Part shown: one piece after another, positions 38,391-50,302 of the stretch
Position numbering within the stretch: position 1 is the first letter of the stretch
Layout of the letters: each line of letters starts with the position of its first letter
NCBI RefSeq assembly: GCF_901933205.1
Contig: NC_044573.1
Span: 34,444,993 to 34,508,992, forward strand
DNA length: 64,000 bases
From: Camarhynchus parvulus
Taxonomy: Eukaryota > Chordata > Aves > Passeriformes > Thraupidae
Reading direction: 5' to 3'
Program-made: the position numbers and the translations under genes
Notes under the pieces: model-generated
The model's database searches: none
Told to the model about the DNA's origin: nothing
The model's input: only the letters and a program-made list of their open reading frames with translations

Positions 38391-40479
38391 ATCGATCTGT
38401 CACTGATGAAATCTGGAGTCCTGCTTTGTTAGTAGGAATTGGTGGAGATGTGCAGGACTGCTAGGTACCAATGGCTGTGGGAAGAACCAGCAAAACTTCC
38501 TATTTTTTTAGTTTGTTTTTTTTTTTACAGGGGGGCTGCTGTAACCTGTATGTTTTTGGAGGTGCCTAGCTAAAATAAAATCATAGGTTGAAAATAATAT
38601 ATTCAGTTCTGCTTCTTCTTAAAGACCAATTTCTTATCTTGTGTCTGAAGTAGTTCAACAACATACTTGATCACTGATCATGAAGTTTTTCGTGTTGTTT
38701 GGAAGTGATGCTTTGAAATGGTGCTTGATTCAACAAGTTAGACAAGCTTTTTCAAACTATCAAGGTTTTGCTTTCCTTAAGTGGTGGGATTAAGTCACCT
38801 TCATGCTGAGCATTACTCTGTTAGCTTGTAGCTCCATTTAGGATTTGCATAATGCTGTCTTTAAAATAAACCAATGTAGTTCAAAAGCTATATAGTAGCT
38901 GTTAGTACTAAATGAGCATCTGAAAGGTTCATATATTCAAGATTTACTGACAATAAGCTGTTAAAGCATTTAGTAAATGGGTGCTTAAATTTGTGGACCA
39001 GCACTAGATAATAATTTGTGATGACTGCAAAGCTACCTAAATGAGAGTCTAAAGAAGGCAGTGGTAAAAGGACAATTGCCATTCCTTAGCATTTTCCATT
39101 ACTTAAAATAAGCATCTCACATCTACAAAAAATGTGTAAGCAAGCGAAGTAGAATAAGAGGAGACTTCTGAAGTAAATATACTTTCAGGTGGAGAAGGCT
39201 TTCATGGCATCTGCATAAGTACTTTTGTACTTTATACAAAGATTATTTCATCTTTTTCAAGACAAGATAATTTATTAAAATCTCTGTTCATTTGTCTAAT
39301 TAAATAGTACTCAAATTTAGGCACTCAACATTTGAGTTGACTACTCTTTTATAGAATACCATGTTATATACAAGTGTGTGGTCAATTAAAGTAGACTCGG
39401 TGAATTCTTATTAAGTAAGAAATGTTAAATTCAGATTAAAAACTAATGTATTGTTCAGCAAATGTGATTAACTTTACTCAGATTCATTTGGAGCTTTTCT
39501 CATTTCAAGTTGTAGTCGATATGGAATCTTTGAAGAAATTTTGTCTTCAGTTTCTTGAAACTTTTTATAGCTGATGTTTCTTCAATGCTGTTTTGATCTT
39601 GATTATACATTACTTCTTGTTATCCTTTACTTTTTCTCTGTACTTGATTTTGTTAGGAAAATTCCTTCTGGGAAAATATCAGTTAACATGTACTGTTTGA
39701 ACTGGTGTCCAGTCCAGTGTTAAGTAGTGCATTGCTGCTGTTGTATTAATGTTAGAAAATGCAGGAGGTTAAAAACAATCCATTACTGATAGCATCTAGG
39801 GTGGTAAGTCATAACAGATACTATTTGGTGATGCTTGTGTCTCGTTCTTTTAATGAGTTCTGCAGACTGCTGTAGTACTGTTTTATGTGTTAAATGATGA
39901 GTGGTGGTGGTGTTATAGTAAGAGTGGCTAGGTAGTGACTTGCATTTTTGTACTTGTTTTTTACATGTCTTGATCAAAAAAGTCACTTAATACTGATTAG
40001 AGACTAAGCATTATCAGTACGCAAATTACTATTAAATCATCATTTTTATCAGTCTTTTTGCTTGATATTACTACTGATTCTGGCTAATTGAATTATATTT
40101 TAGATAGATGTAAGACTTGGGGAGGGGTGGGATACTCTTATGTATTAAAGCTGACATGGTGAATGCACAAATACCACATCCACATAATGAATGTTGCTGT
40201 TTGGTGTCTGTGAAAGGAATCATCTCTGTGTTAAGTGTCTGATGTGAAGGTTTTTAGAATTCCATTACGCAATTATGTCCCTTTGCTCTGTGAGGAAAGA
40301 TCTTTGCAGTATGAAGCTGCATATTACACATTTGTCAGAAATGTATCTTGAAAACATTTTTCACTATTAGAATGAAGGCTGAAAGTGGTACGAAAATTGC
40401 CTTTGATGCATATATTTTCAACCCCACCATAAAAAACTGATCAGAGGGAGAAATGGTAGGTGTGTGCTTGTGTTTATCT

Positions 40480-40920
40480 GCAGTGTTTGACTTCTTAGCG
40501 AGCAACAGGAGTGATTTCTGCTGCAGAGAAACCGATAGTGGGCAGGTGGCCAAAGCTGCTTTGGCTTGCTGAGACACCACTGAGGAGCAGGATGCTGGGT
40601 GAATCCAGCTCGGGATTGTTTTTGGGTTAGAAGTGAGCCAGCAGCTGTGCCCGCTTTCCCTCTGCTCTGTGTGAAGCCCTGGTGCCAGCTGCCTGCAGCA
40701 GTGGTGTGGGCGGTCAGCTGCCTTCCCTGGCACTGCCGTCAGGTAGAGATCTGAGCCGTGGCATTAATCCTCTTCTGTTTACTCTGCCTCGCACCGAGGG
40801 AGAATTTTCGCGTTTACTGCGTCACTGGATAAAAGCCTTTTACACAGTATGATACTCCTCCTCAACTTTATCACCTCGTCCACTCCTTTAAACTTCTCCC
40901 AAACTCGCCTTTTGCACATC
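40480..40920. promoter_or_regulatory. Local CpG cluster, possible regulatory element
   Basis: I count 14 CpG dinucleotides in about 440 bp, several times denser than neighbouring DNA, where CpG is depleted. The densest part (40730-40910) includes a CRE/AP-1-like TGCGTCAC at 40818-40825 and a TATA-like ATAAAAG at 40829-40835. Retained CpGs in methylating vertebrate genomes often mark unmethylated or constrained regulatory DNA. A plus-strand 173-codon open frame begins at 40930, but I recognise nothing in it and do not call it a gene. Enhancer, weak promoter or chance GC patch remain open. Confidence 0.35.
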
Positions 40921-43900
40921 TGATGGTGAATGTTCTTGGTAGTACAAGGCATTTTTGATATTGATTTGACCTTGAGGCAGAATTATGTTAGTCTCTTCAG
41001 CTGCCCAGTTAAACTGTCTGATATTCAAGTCAGCTCTGTGTATTTTGTATCACTATCATCATTAAAAATCACAGTAGAAGTTAATTTGAGTGTTTCTTTT
41101 CGTATGTGTGCTTTTATGGACAAGCTGGATGAGTTCATTGCTTGTTTGGTTCTGGCAGTAGCATTTAATGCAAAAAGCATATTCTTGGAGCAGTTATGTG
41201 AAATACAGCTGAGGGTTCCTTGTGGGGCGAAGGAGGCTGTGACCTGCTTGCAGGTTTGTTTTGATGTGTTCTCCATTCACGGCTTCCAGCACGCTTCTGA
41301 GCACCACACTCTGTGCCAGGCTGATCAAAACATTGGCTTTTTCTCCATTAGCTGCATCTTTTATTTCTTAGCTTCCTGTGGCTTCTGTGGTGCTGTTGCT
41401 CCCGTCAAGAGGCCAAGCCAGGGAAGTTTGCACAAGGAATGCCTGCAGTAATGCCAATGATTCTCTCTATGCAGCTTTGCCTGGTTGAAGAACAGGATTA
41501 TTCTCAGTCTTCTCTGTGTTTTGCATTTGTGCCATTCTTCATGATCTATCAAACATAATTAACTCTTCCCAAATTTGTGATATTCCCAAGTAACCCTTCT
41601 GTCTCCAGACAAAACCAGTGTTTCTTGTTTGTTTAGCTTTAGCTGCTTCAGTGATGCTGCCCGAGGGAGGCGTTCTTGGTGTTCTCTGTAGGTCCAGTGC
41701 AACAGCAAACACCTTTTCTTTTGAATACAGTAGAGGTTTTTTAATTGATCTTGATATGTGTTTCTTTCTCATCTGCATCTGTGATGATGCAGAGAAATTA
41801 GAATATGACTGAAGAGATTTGAATACTTGAGAAATATATTTTTCAAAGAGACAGTAGCATGTTTTTTCTGAACGTACAGGTCTGGTAGCTCTTTCTTTTT
41901 CCCAGTGATCTTTATGCTTCTAATTTACTGTTAACAATAATAGGACAAAAATCCACTAGTACATTTCCTAGCTTTTTTCAGTAGCAGAAGATATATGAAT
42001 AATGTAGCAAATTCAGTGATTTTAATGAGAGGGTTTTCCATAATGTCATGATGCTCTGGGTTATTTTTTGTTTATGTGCACACGTGTTTGTGTGTTCATA
42101 TATATAAACATAAACTAAACCTACAGACCCATCCGACTAAAATTTCATAATGTGATGCAGCACTGTTACATAACCTTTCTAAAGTAGCCTATTGCTTCTG
42201 TATCATTTCAAAGAACAACTGTATGTACTACCAATGTTGTGCATAGTTCAGCATGGTCAGAAATACCTGGGGTAAGCCAGTGTGCTGGTGAGAAAAATAC
42301 ACTGGTAATGGTAATGGAATAGAGGTGGTGTCTGTTTTACAGATATACCCCAAAGTTTAGCAGTCTTAAATTAGTAATATAGCAATTGCTTTTTTGTTGT
42401 TGTTATTGTAATCAATGATAGTTAGCTTCATTTATTGTACAATAATATTAAGGCAGGCTTCTTTATATGTAATGAAGCTGCTATATGGTGATGCTGAAGG
42501 GATTATATATCCAGGATTAAATACATTTATGTTATAAGCCATGGGCGTTTCCAGTTCTCTGAACCTCTGTTTGTGTAAACAGAGTGACAGTTTTATTGAT
42601 TAACATTCGTCTCTGTACAAGGTTTAAACACTTGTTTACAATTTGAATTAGTAAAAATTTTTTCCAGGTGACTGTTTGTATATTGCATTTACATTTATAC
42701 ATATATTTTCTTTTGCTGTTTATGTATGAAGAGATGTTACTGGCCATGCATATGAATAATTATGAAGCTTTGATTTCTCATCATTAATCAGAAAATTATT
42801 GGCAAAAACATTTAAAGAGTAAGATAACTTTACAACACAGGAAAAATAATTGTAGGACAAAATGAAACTCTAAAGTAAACTTAAAAAAAAATTAATCTGA
42901 ATAAGCTCCAAATGTAGCTTTTTTTTTTTACTGTTTTGATTTGCTATTCTTAAACAGTGTAAATAAACAAAGACTATCTTGTTTGCAATTTTTGTTAGAA
43001 AAATTTCAATTTCTCTTGATATTAATGTGACTTCTGGTATGAGCTTGGAAACTTAGTTCAAGTAGGTTGATTTGATTATTCCCATATCCATAGAAACTCT
43101 AGCACTGTGTCCATGGGATGTTTATAGCCTCTGTTGCTGGATGCAACAAAGAAATAGCATACACATGGTGTAACATCCAGACAATTAATTTAGGTCTGTA
43201 TATTCTTTCTGCTGTTTGCTTGTTTAGTATTCTAGAAGGTATTTCCATACTTTTTTCTTCTCTAATAAAAACTGTGTTTTTACCATCTGATATTAGGGAA
43301 CAGCCCTTCTTAGTTATCATTCTTGTCTATGGCATTTCTGCTTTTTCAAAGAAATTGCTGTGCTTTATACTTCATTGGATTAGAGATTTTGCTTCTGCAT
43401 TCACACATGTGCGTAGTTGCTTCCATTATATCATGCCTGGTACAGTAACTAAACCCATAATGTAATGGGGAGGGTGTATTTAGTGTTAAATAGTCTCTTT
43501 ACTTTTCAGAACTACAAATTAACTTTCTTGAAATCTGATGCAATTATGTCAAAAGCTTCCTTTTTAATTTATGCTTCTAAGGATCTCATTTATGAGCAGT
43601 GCTTCTCTATGTATTCTCTTCTTACTACATTTTTTCTTGTATTTGCAATAATGAGTCTTTTACTCGGGCAGATTTGGGCTGGAACCAACAAGAAACTACT
43701 TCAAAAAAAAGGTAAAAAGGAGTCCCAGCAGACAGCAAATGACACAATTCTTAGTGTTTGTTGCCAGCTAGGAGTGTAAACTTACAATGTTTTACTTGTT
43801 AGGGTGTGACTGCATGTGTTTGCTCCTCTGCCATATGATCTCTAGGGACTAGCTTGTGATGTAATGTCCTTACAATTAACTTACTTCTACTTTTTAGGAG

Positions 43901-45384
43901 CACAGTGTTTATTCCATGGCTAATGGAATACCTCAGGTGCAGTACGTAACCTTAACAACCTAGTTTTGTTTGTAATAGTTATGGCTTTTTTTCTGTCAAT
44001 AAAAATTTCATCAGGATTTAATTTCACAACATTTTGTGCTGTTCTGTGAAAATGTCTTTGTATGAAAACTGAGTAGACTTTCACTGTTATATTGCTGATG
44101 TTCTGAGAGTAAATGTACGGTTGTGGGCTTGCCTGGATTTTCTTGGAGTTTGTTGCTGAACCACTGTGGCAATTATAAAGTACTTATTAAGAGTGTAGCA
44201 TTTTAACACGCTTGTCTTAGAAAGCTTTGTCCGTATGTGTAAGCACAATGGATAACTTTACTGTCATGATACCAATGCAGTCAACAGAACCAGCAGCAAC
44301 TGAAGTTGCCTAAATTGTGGCGGGTTAGGCCATTAGGGCACTGTTGTGGTTATTTTTGGTACAGCTGCGCTGTGTGTGACAAGCACCCAGGCACGCTAGG
44401 TGTTCAGTTCTCTGTATATTAGTGAATAGATCAGGACTCTGTTTGTGAAACGTGCACCTGCATGTTTCAGGTGCAAATTTAGCATTACTAGCCTCTCAGT
44501 TACATTACTGTCTCCAAAAGATATTTCAACAATTATTGGGTTCTGTCTATTTGTTCTAAATCAAATCTTCTTTCAAGCTAAGGATCAGTTCTAATTTTTG
44601 TGCTTCAGCATGTATACCTTTAAACATAGGTAAATGTACCACTTAAAAGTCTTAAGAGGATGGATGAGGTGTGTTTCCTTCTACTGTTTTGTTTCTTTGT
44701 GTGCATGGTATGCTGAGGGTCAAAAAGGCCATCACACCTGCCTTGATCGTTGCTGTACTCTTCTCCTGCATTCTTGGTGGCATTTCCTATGTGAGAGAGG
44801 TAGAGAGGGAGCAAATTACAACCAGTTTTGAGATAATTCAGTGATTCAAATATTTTTGTTGCTGAACTTCAAACATGTAAATTGAAGTGCTTTCTGCTAC
44901 ATCTGCTTCTGGACAATTTAAAACCAAAGTAAAAACAACAAAGTGCAATCCCAGAACAAATAATCAGTTTAGGTTGGTTTGGTTTTTTTCTTTCAAGGTT
45001 TTATATTTGAGTACATTTTAATGTTCATGATTTAAAAAAAAAAACTCTAAAGAATTCTATACCTCAGATTTAACTTTGACATTGATGATTTTTGTACTTG
45101 GAGATAACCAGTAGGGAATCTGTATTCATTATATGCTTTATTTTACCAGCTGTCTCTTAGTTTCTGATATGATAGTCTCTGTCAAAATAGACATTGTTTA
45201 TAATTGACCAGGATATAAACCATTCAAAAAATGTTTGCAAAAGTTCAGTAGAGATTTAAGAAAAAGCTTTTCCATCAGTGGGCTTTTGGACACTACAAGG
45301 CAAGGAAAGATTTCATACACTCTTGTAACTCTCTGTTGTCAGGTGTAAGGATTGAAAGCAAGGACAGACTTTTGGGCTCTTTCT

Positions 45385-45620
45385 TCTCCCCTAAAACTTG
45401 GACAGTGCATTGGAAGGAGATTGAATTAAATGGAATAGGGATGGGATCTGAAGAAGGGGAGGGAGGAGTATGGAAAAGGGAGAGAGCTAGGCAATTTAAC
45501 ATGAGCTGAATGAATGATGAGGGAGACAGGGTAGAATTTAGAAAGGAAGAAATAGAACAGTTGAGGGAGTGATAAGGGCTGATGTTTGAAGAGGAGGTGG
45601 GGAAGGAAGACATGCAAAGG
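45385..45620. other. Purine-rich tract
   Basis: About 235 bp with roughly three quarters purines on the plus strand, including GGGGAGGGAGGAG near 45457-45470. The Ser/Pro/Phe-rich minus-strand open frames at 45293-45650 are by-products of this skew. Confidence 0.55.
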
Positions 45621-46678
45621 TTTGTGGTTTTGTACTTTCATTCTCTGCAATTCAAGCTTGGAATAATTGACAGATTTAATGTATTTACCATTTGCTTACC
45701 AAGTTAGTTAGGTCTTGAGTCACTATAATGTTGGTCCAGATAGAAATTCATGACTTCCCCTGCCTTACAAAGTATTATCATTAGAAAATATTTGCAAACA
45801 TTGTAAATCTATGGTAAATCTAATAAATATCCTTCTTATTAATGAATTAATACAACTTCAAATGATGCACATTCTTATTCTATTCTAAAAATAAATGCAA
45901 CTTCCTAAAAGAGGTGTTGTCTCACAAATCCTTGAATTCATGTGGTACATGTAGAGTTACATTCAAAAAGATCTGTAAATGCATCTTGTATTTTATGTTT
46001 TTCATAGTCTTCCAGTTGCTGTCATGGAGTAAAATGTTTCTGCATTTAATTATTTACTAGGCAACAGTAGTGAGGCTTGGAAATGCATAAACTAATGTGG
46101 ATGGAGTTAGTCTGGAAACTGAGTTGTTAGGGAAAACATTCTGCTGAAAGAAAATATGATATTTAACTAAATTCTAATTCTCTTTGAATATGTCAGAATA
46201 ATCAGAAAGGGTTAATCTCTTAAAGAGCTGTACTTAAGGGTGGGTAAAGCTGTGTGCATTCTTGTGCGCAAGATAGGATATTCCAAGTTGACTTCTGATG
46301 TTACCTTGTGCTAGTTAAGAATGGGAAAGAATTTTCTCCATAGGAGTTTGTATGGGACTATGTTTTGGATTTGTGATGGAATAGTTTTGGTAACATACTG
46401 GTGTTTTAGGAATTGCTAAACAGCAATTTAGACCTGAGGCCTTTTCTGTTTCTCATGATGCCCCAGCAGCCAGTTGTCTAAGGAGATGGGAGGGGACACA
46501 GCTGGGACAGCTGACCCCAACTTCCTAAAGAAATATTCCACACCATACCACATCATGCTCAGCAACAAAGCATGGGAGAAAGGGGAGAGGTTTGCCAGCA
46601 CTGCCTCTTCTCTGGTATTGACTGGAGTTCAATAGGTTGGCTGCTGATGAGCAGTTGTGAGATTTCTGCATCATTTGT

Positions 46679-46745
46679 GGTGGTTTGGTTTTGTTTTTCT
46701 TTGAGGGGTTTTGTTTTTCTTTTTATACTACTCCTTTTTTCCTTA
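46679..46745. repeat. G/T-rich low-complexity tract
   Basis: A near-tandem pair of GGTTTTGTTTTTCTTT blocks in a stretch nearly free of A and C. It belongs to the same class as the tracts at 8293 and 51508. Confidence 0.65.
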
Positions 46746-47489
46746 TTAAGCTATCTTTATCTCAACCCATGAATTTTTGCACTTTTGCCCTTCTAATTCT
46801 CTCCCCATCCCAGTGGTGGGTGGGCAGTGAGCCAGCAGCTTTGTGGTACTTGAGCTGCCTACTGGGATTAAACCATGACATAAACCTTCACAAATGAACC
46901 AAAGTTATCAAAGTGAAGTCTTGAAAAGTTTGGCTGATTGTCTGCTGAATGTTTTGAGTTAATATGAAGTAGTAATCTAGATGCTCACATGCTTTCAAGA
47001 TCTGACAGTGCCTATTGCATAGATTCCTCTATACCTGCTTTAAGGGTTTGCTTGCATATTTGGAGACTTCACTGTATTTACGTTATGTTTGACATTTTGC
47101 TTCTCTATTTCACTTTGACTTCTTATTCTGGAATCTAAAGTATTACAGAATCTATTTGTTTGATACTATTGCTCATGAAGTTGAATCACCGTAGTGAAGT
47201 TGAGACTGTGGTGAGCCTGCTACAGTTGAAATTTTTCTACTCCACACATACATATTGAAAGATGATATTTGGGTGTTGTTTAATATGCATATTGTTTGGT
47301 TTTTAATATACAAGATTCTAGTGTCTTGTCACTATGTCCTCAGTATGTTGTTTTTTTTTAAAGTCCAAGCAGAATTTATTTTCTGTTTAAAAATAAAATA
47401 AAAAGAAGGGTTTAACTTTAAAGGAGAGAAAAAAGGTTCCAGTATTCTTGTGCCTCAGTGGTGCATTCACCATTTAGTCTTGTTTAATC

Positions 47490-47585
47490 TGTGTATAAAA
47501 ATACAAATATATTAGTTAATACACTAGTTATGTTGTATTAAATATTCTAATAATGTTTAAATATATTATATATAAAGAAAATCAG
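47490..47585. other. Very AT-rich patch
   Basis: About 95 bp consisting almost entirely of A and T (TATATTA- and TTAAATATAT-type motifs). Such patches are often easily unwound and can act in matrix attachment, but nothing here proves a role. Confidence 0.5.
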
Positions 47586-49369
47586 TACTTGAAATCTCTG
47601 AAAGATACAAAGGTATTAAAAACTTACCAAAATAATTTGTATTTTGCACCACTGTAAAATAGATCATTATTTTTACCCAACTGTAACACAATAGTGTTAT
47701 TGAAGAACAGAAGTTATGTAGCTATAGCATCTGAGCCTTGTTAGCATAACAAATGTCACTCACTTACTGTTGGCCACTGTGCAACTTTATTTTCAGATGA
47801 TTACTACAGTGCTATGTTTTGTAATAGTAGCTGCATCCACAATTGAAGCATCTGTTTGACTGGTGTTACGGGGCAAACACAGAGCTGTGGCTATGGGCAC
47901 AAATGCAAGTGTATTTGTTTTATTCCAGTGTTTGTCACAACCAAGTCTTTTTGGAGGCAAAGGCTTTGTATTGGAAAGGAAAATTATTTATTTTCGAAAA
48001 TCTCACACTCTTAATGTTGAGTTCTTGGAAGAAGAGAAAATGTTACTGCAGGCTAGTCATTTGTGTTGTTAAACAGAGTGTAGGTGTAAATAATACATAT
48101 CTGTCTACTTATTCTGTCTGATCATTTTGATTTACCACAACATGTGTGGTAAACCTCAAAAGCAATCAAAAGTTTGTGATAGCTGAACTGTGATTGTTAG
48201 TGAAGGTGGGTGTGTTTAAATGGAAGAATGTAGCCTGTTGTGTGGAAGTTTGGTATGTTGGGACTGGCCTCCTCCTTGACCTGTGTAAACATGGTGGTCG
48301 TCTTTTCAGACCCGTGTGGACGGGTGAGTGAAGATGCAGGACACGGTAACTCCTAGGCTGTGCCACCATCCAGGGTGTTGGGTTTTTTGCTTGGAAACAA
48401 ATGAGCTTCTAGGATAGCCTATGTTTATATTACATATTTAGGGACAAATTAGTCTTGGAGTTGAGGGGCAGAGTACTATTGTTTCTCCTCAGCTGTTACT
48501 CAGTCCAGCACACACCCTGCACACCATCCTCAAGTACTAGAAATAGCAATGCTGAGATGAGAGGGAAGGTTGTCATATCTCACTCTAATGCTTCTGGCAC
48601 TATCCCCTTATGCCAAATCTAGTCAGTAAATTATTGAAGAACATATGTTAACTCTAGGAGGAAGCTTATTGGTACATTAGTGTCTATATGGCTCTCTCAA
48701 CTAATGAGCTAAGCTAAGTTCAGAGTTAATATTTAGATCAAGGGCAGAAAAGAGTATCTGATCTGACTCTGTGGAGATTATATTGCATACCAAAACTGTG
48801 AAGGGTGGATGACAAAATTCTAGGCAGGATTGTTTCCTTCATAGCCCAAACAAGCTGAAGTTCCTAATAAAAATAATAAATACTTCTCTACAAACTGAGC
48901 AGGAAATGTAGTGATGTACTCTGAAAATTTCCTCTTCTTTGTTCAGGATTTGTCTACTACAAGTAAAGTTGAATTCAGGTCACAGTTTCAGAGATGAGGA
49001 GTGCCTAAACTCCCCACAGCAGCAGCAATTTGTGGACAATATTAATTTCTATTTTTTGCAGTGCATAAGCCTGTGCTACTTCTGAATGCTTGAACAGCTT
49101 CAGGAGACATAACTGAGATAGATGGAGGATAGAAACTGAATGCAAGGTTAAAAATACGTGTCTTTGAACTTTCTTTTATCACATTTGTTGGCCGTAAGCT
49201 TCTGGCTCCAAAGTAAAATAATTAAAGATTTTGAAGTTTCTGTGTGATTGTTGCCAATGATGGGATGGAAAACCTAAAGCGCTTTTCTATGCTAAATAGT
49301 ATACTATTTTACTATACTAAAATGCCCCACTGGGGCAATGTGTTACTAGTTGTAGAGGTTGTTTTGTCC

Positions 49370-49960
49370 TCGTGAGAAGCTGATCGGGACAGGAGCGTGC
49401 CTGTGGCGGGCAGGAGCGGCAGTGTGAGGCGCCAGGAGCTGGCTGTGCGGGTGCAGGGTGCATGGTGAGCCCGCAGTGTGCCCTGGCGGGATGGATGGCG
49501 AGCCCGCAGTGTGCCCTGGCCGTGCGGGATGGATGGTGAGCCCGCAGCGTGCCCTGGCGGGATGGATGGCGAGCCCGCAGCGTGCCCTGGCCGTGCGGGA
49601 TGGATGGCGAGCCCGCAGAGTGCCCTGGCCGTGCGGGATGGATGGCGAGCCCGCAGTGTGCCCTGGCCGTGCGGGATGGATGGCGAGCCCGCAGAGTGCC
49701 CTGGCGGGATGAATGGCGAGCCCGCAGTGTGCCCTGGCCGTGCGGGATGGATGGCGAGCCCGCAGCGTGCCCTGGCGGGATGGATGGCGAGCCCGCAGTG
49801 TGCCCTGGCGGCGGCGGCCGCCAACTGCATCCCGGGCTGCGGGAGCAACGCTTCCAGCCCGCGCACCTTCCCCGCCGCGCTGCTGCACAGCCTCGGCATC
49901 CCCCCTGCCACAGCCGTGCCTCGGCAGGAGCAGGAAAACACCGTCCACAGCCAGGAGAAT
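49370..49960. promoter_or_regulatory. CpG island without an identified gene
   Basis: About 590 bp of strongly GC-rich DNA with dozens of CpGs in an otherwise CpG-poor window. It comprises a GC-rich left flank, the minisatellite (49462-49810), and a unique right flank that begins with a GGCGGCGGCGGCC run and continues to about 49935. CpG islands commonly mark promoters, but I find no TATA motif, convincing first exon or downstream coding sequence. Part of the island status simply comes from amplification of CpG-containing repeat units. Open frames of up to 229 codons cover it in five frames because the composition is stop-poor; I call none of them. Confidence 0.6.
49462..49810. repeat. GC-rich minisatellite, ten units of two lengths
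   Basis: The array consists of nine full units and one partial unit, each starting ATGGCGAGCCCGCAG or a one-base variant. Starts are at 49462, 49495, 49533, 49566, 49604, 49642, 49680, 49713, 49751 and 49784. Unit lengths in order are 33, 38, 33, 38, 38, 38, 33, 38 and 33 bp, then a partial unit of about 27 bp. The long form differs from the short by five bases (CGTGC) inserted before the terminal GGGATGG. Variant bases (AGTGTG, AGCGTG, AGAGTG) distinguish units further. The 33/38 mixture changes reading frame along the array, which argues against a translated repeat. The array ends at a GGCGGCGGCGGCC run. Confidence 0.95.
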
Positions 49961-49999
49961 TTTTGTTGTGTCTAAAGAAAAGGAAAAGGAAGAAGGGAC

Positions 50000-50302
50000 T
50001 TGGATGCTGTCTTCAGCTGCCTCGTATTTGGTCACAGAGAAGATTTAGATAGGTGCTCACCAAGGTGCACAGTGGAAGGATGAGAAGCATCAGGTGTCAG
50101 CTGCAACAAAAAGATGCCGAATATGTGGTGGGAACTTCTCGTACTGTGATCCACCCCAAGAGGAAGTGGAATTGCCATCCTCAGGGTTGTCTGAACTCAC
50201 CTGGATCTGAGCAGTTAGCTAGCATAGGCTTTGCTCAGAGTAGTGGGGGGGACCAGATGACCTTATGATGTCCAGCTGGACTAGAATTACTCTGCAGTTG
50301 GC
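50000..50302 (+). mobile_element. CR1 LINE 3' end, degraded
   Basis: Plus-strand similarity to the CR1 3' UTR is recognisable in order: GCTGTCTTCAGCTGCC, GGTCACAGAGAAGATTTAG, the AAGGTGCACAGTGGAAGGA block, CCATCCTCAGGGTTGTCTG, and a terminal GGGGGGGACCAGATGACC with GAATTACTCTG, the decayed version of the usual CR1 tail. It is much shorter and more diverged than the copy at 31340. The 5' truncation point near 50000 is approximate and lies about 40-200 bp from the CpG island and minisatellite, so the element inserted next to them or the two have since been brought together. Confidence 0.75.

Larger units (their letters stand above)
32486..40479. other. Non-coding AT-rich DNA, no gene identified
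   Basis: No supportable gene. The longest open frames (34578-34937 and 37830-38195, plus strand) are unrecognised and within chance length. The segment holds a G/T tract at about 33470-33515, an A/C tract with C-runs (35118-35242) and a TTC microsatellite (38376-38390). 36640-36670 contains a weak CTCF-like string that I do not call. Confidence 0.7.
40921..49339. other. Non-coding AT-rich DNA, no gene identified
   Basis: No supportable gene. The open frames at 40930-41451, 43118-43465 and 43465-43779 (plus) are unrecognised. The segment contains a purine-rich tract (45385-45620), a G/T tract (46679-46745) and a very AT-rich patch (47490-47585). Confidence 0.7.

Noticed and set aside
40930..41451. 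173-codon plus-strand open frame downstream of the CpG cluster
   Set aside because: The position next to CRE-like and TATA-like strings is suggestive, but the translation is unrecognisable and the length is within chance. No splice or poly-A evidence could be tied to it.
45293..45650. Ser/Pro/Phe-rich minus-strand open frames
   Set aside because: They are the complement of a purine-rich tract, so composition alone explains them.
49462..49810. Regularly spaced repeats considered as a CRISPR array
   Set aside because: The units are contiguous with no unique spacers, the DNA is vertebrate, and no cas genes are present. It is a minisatellite.
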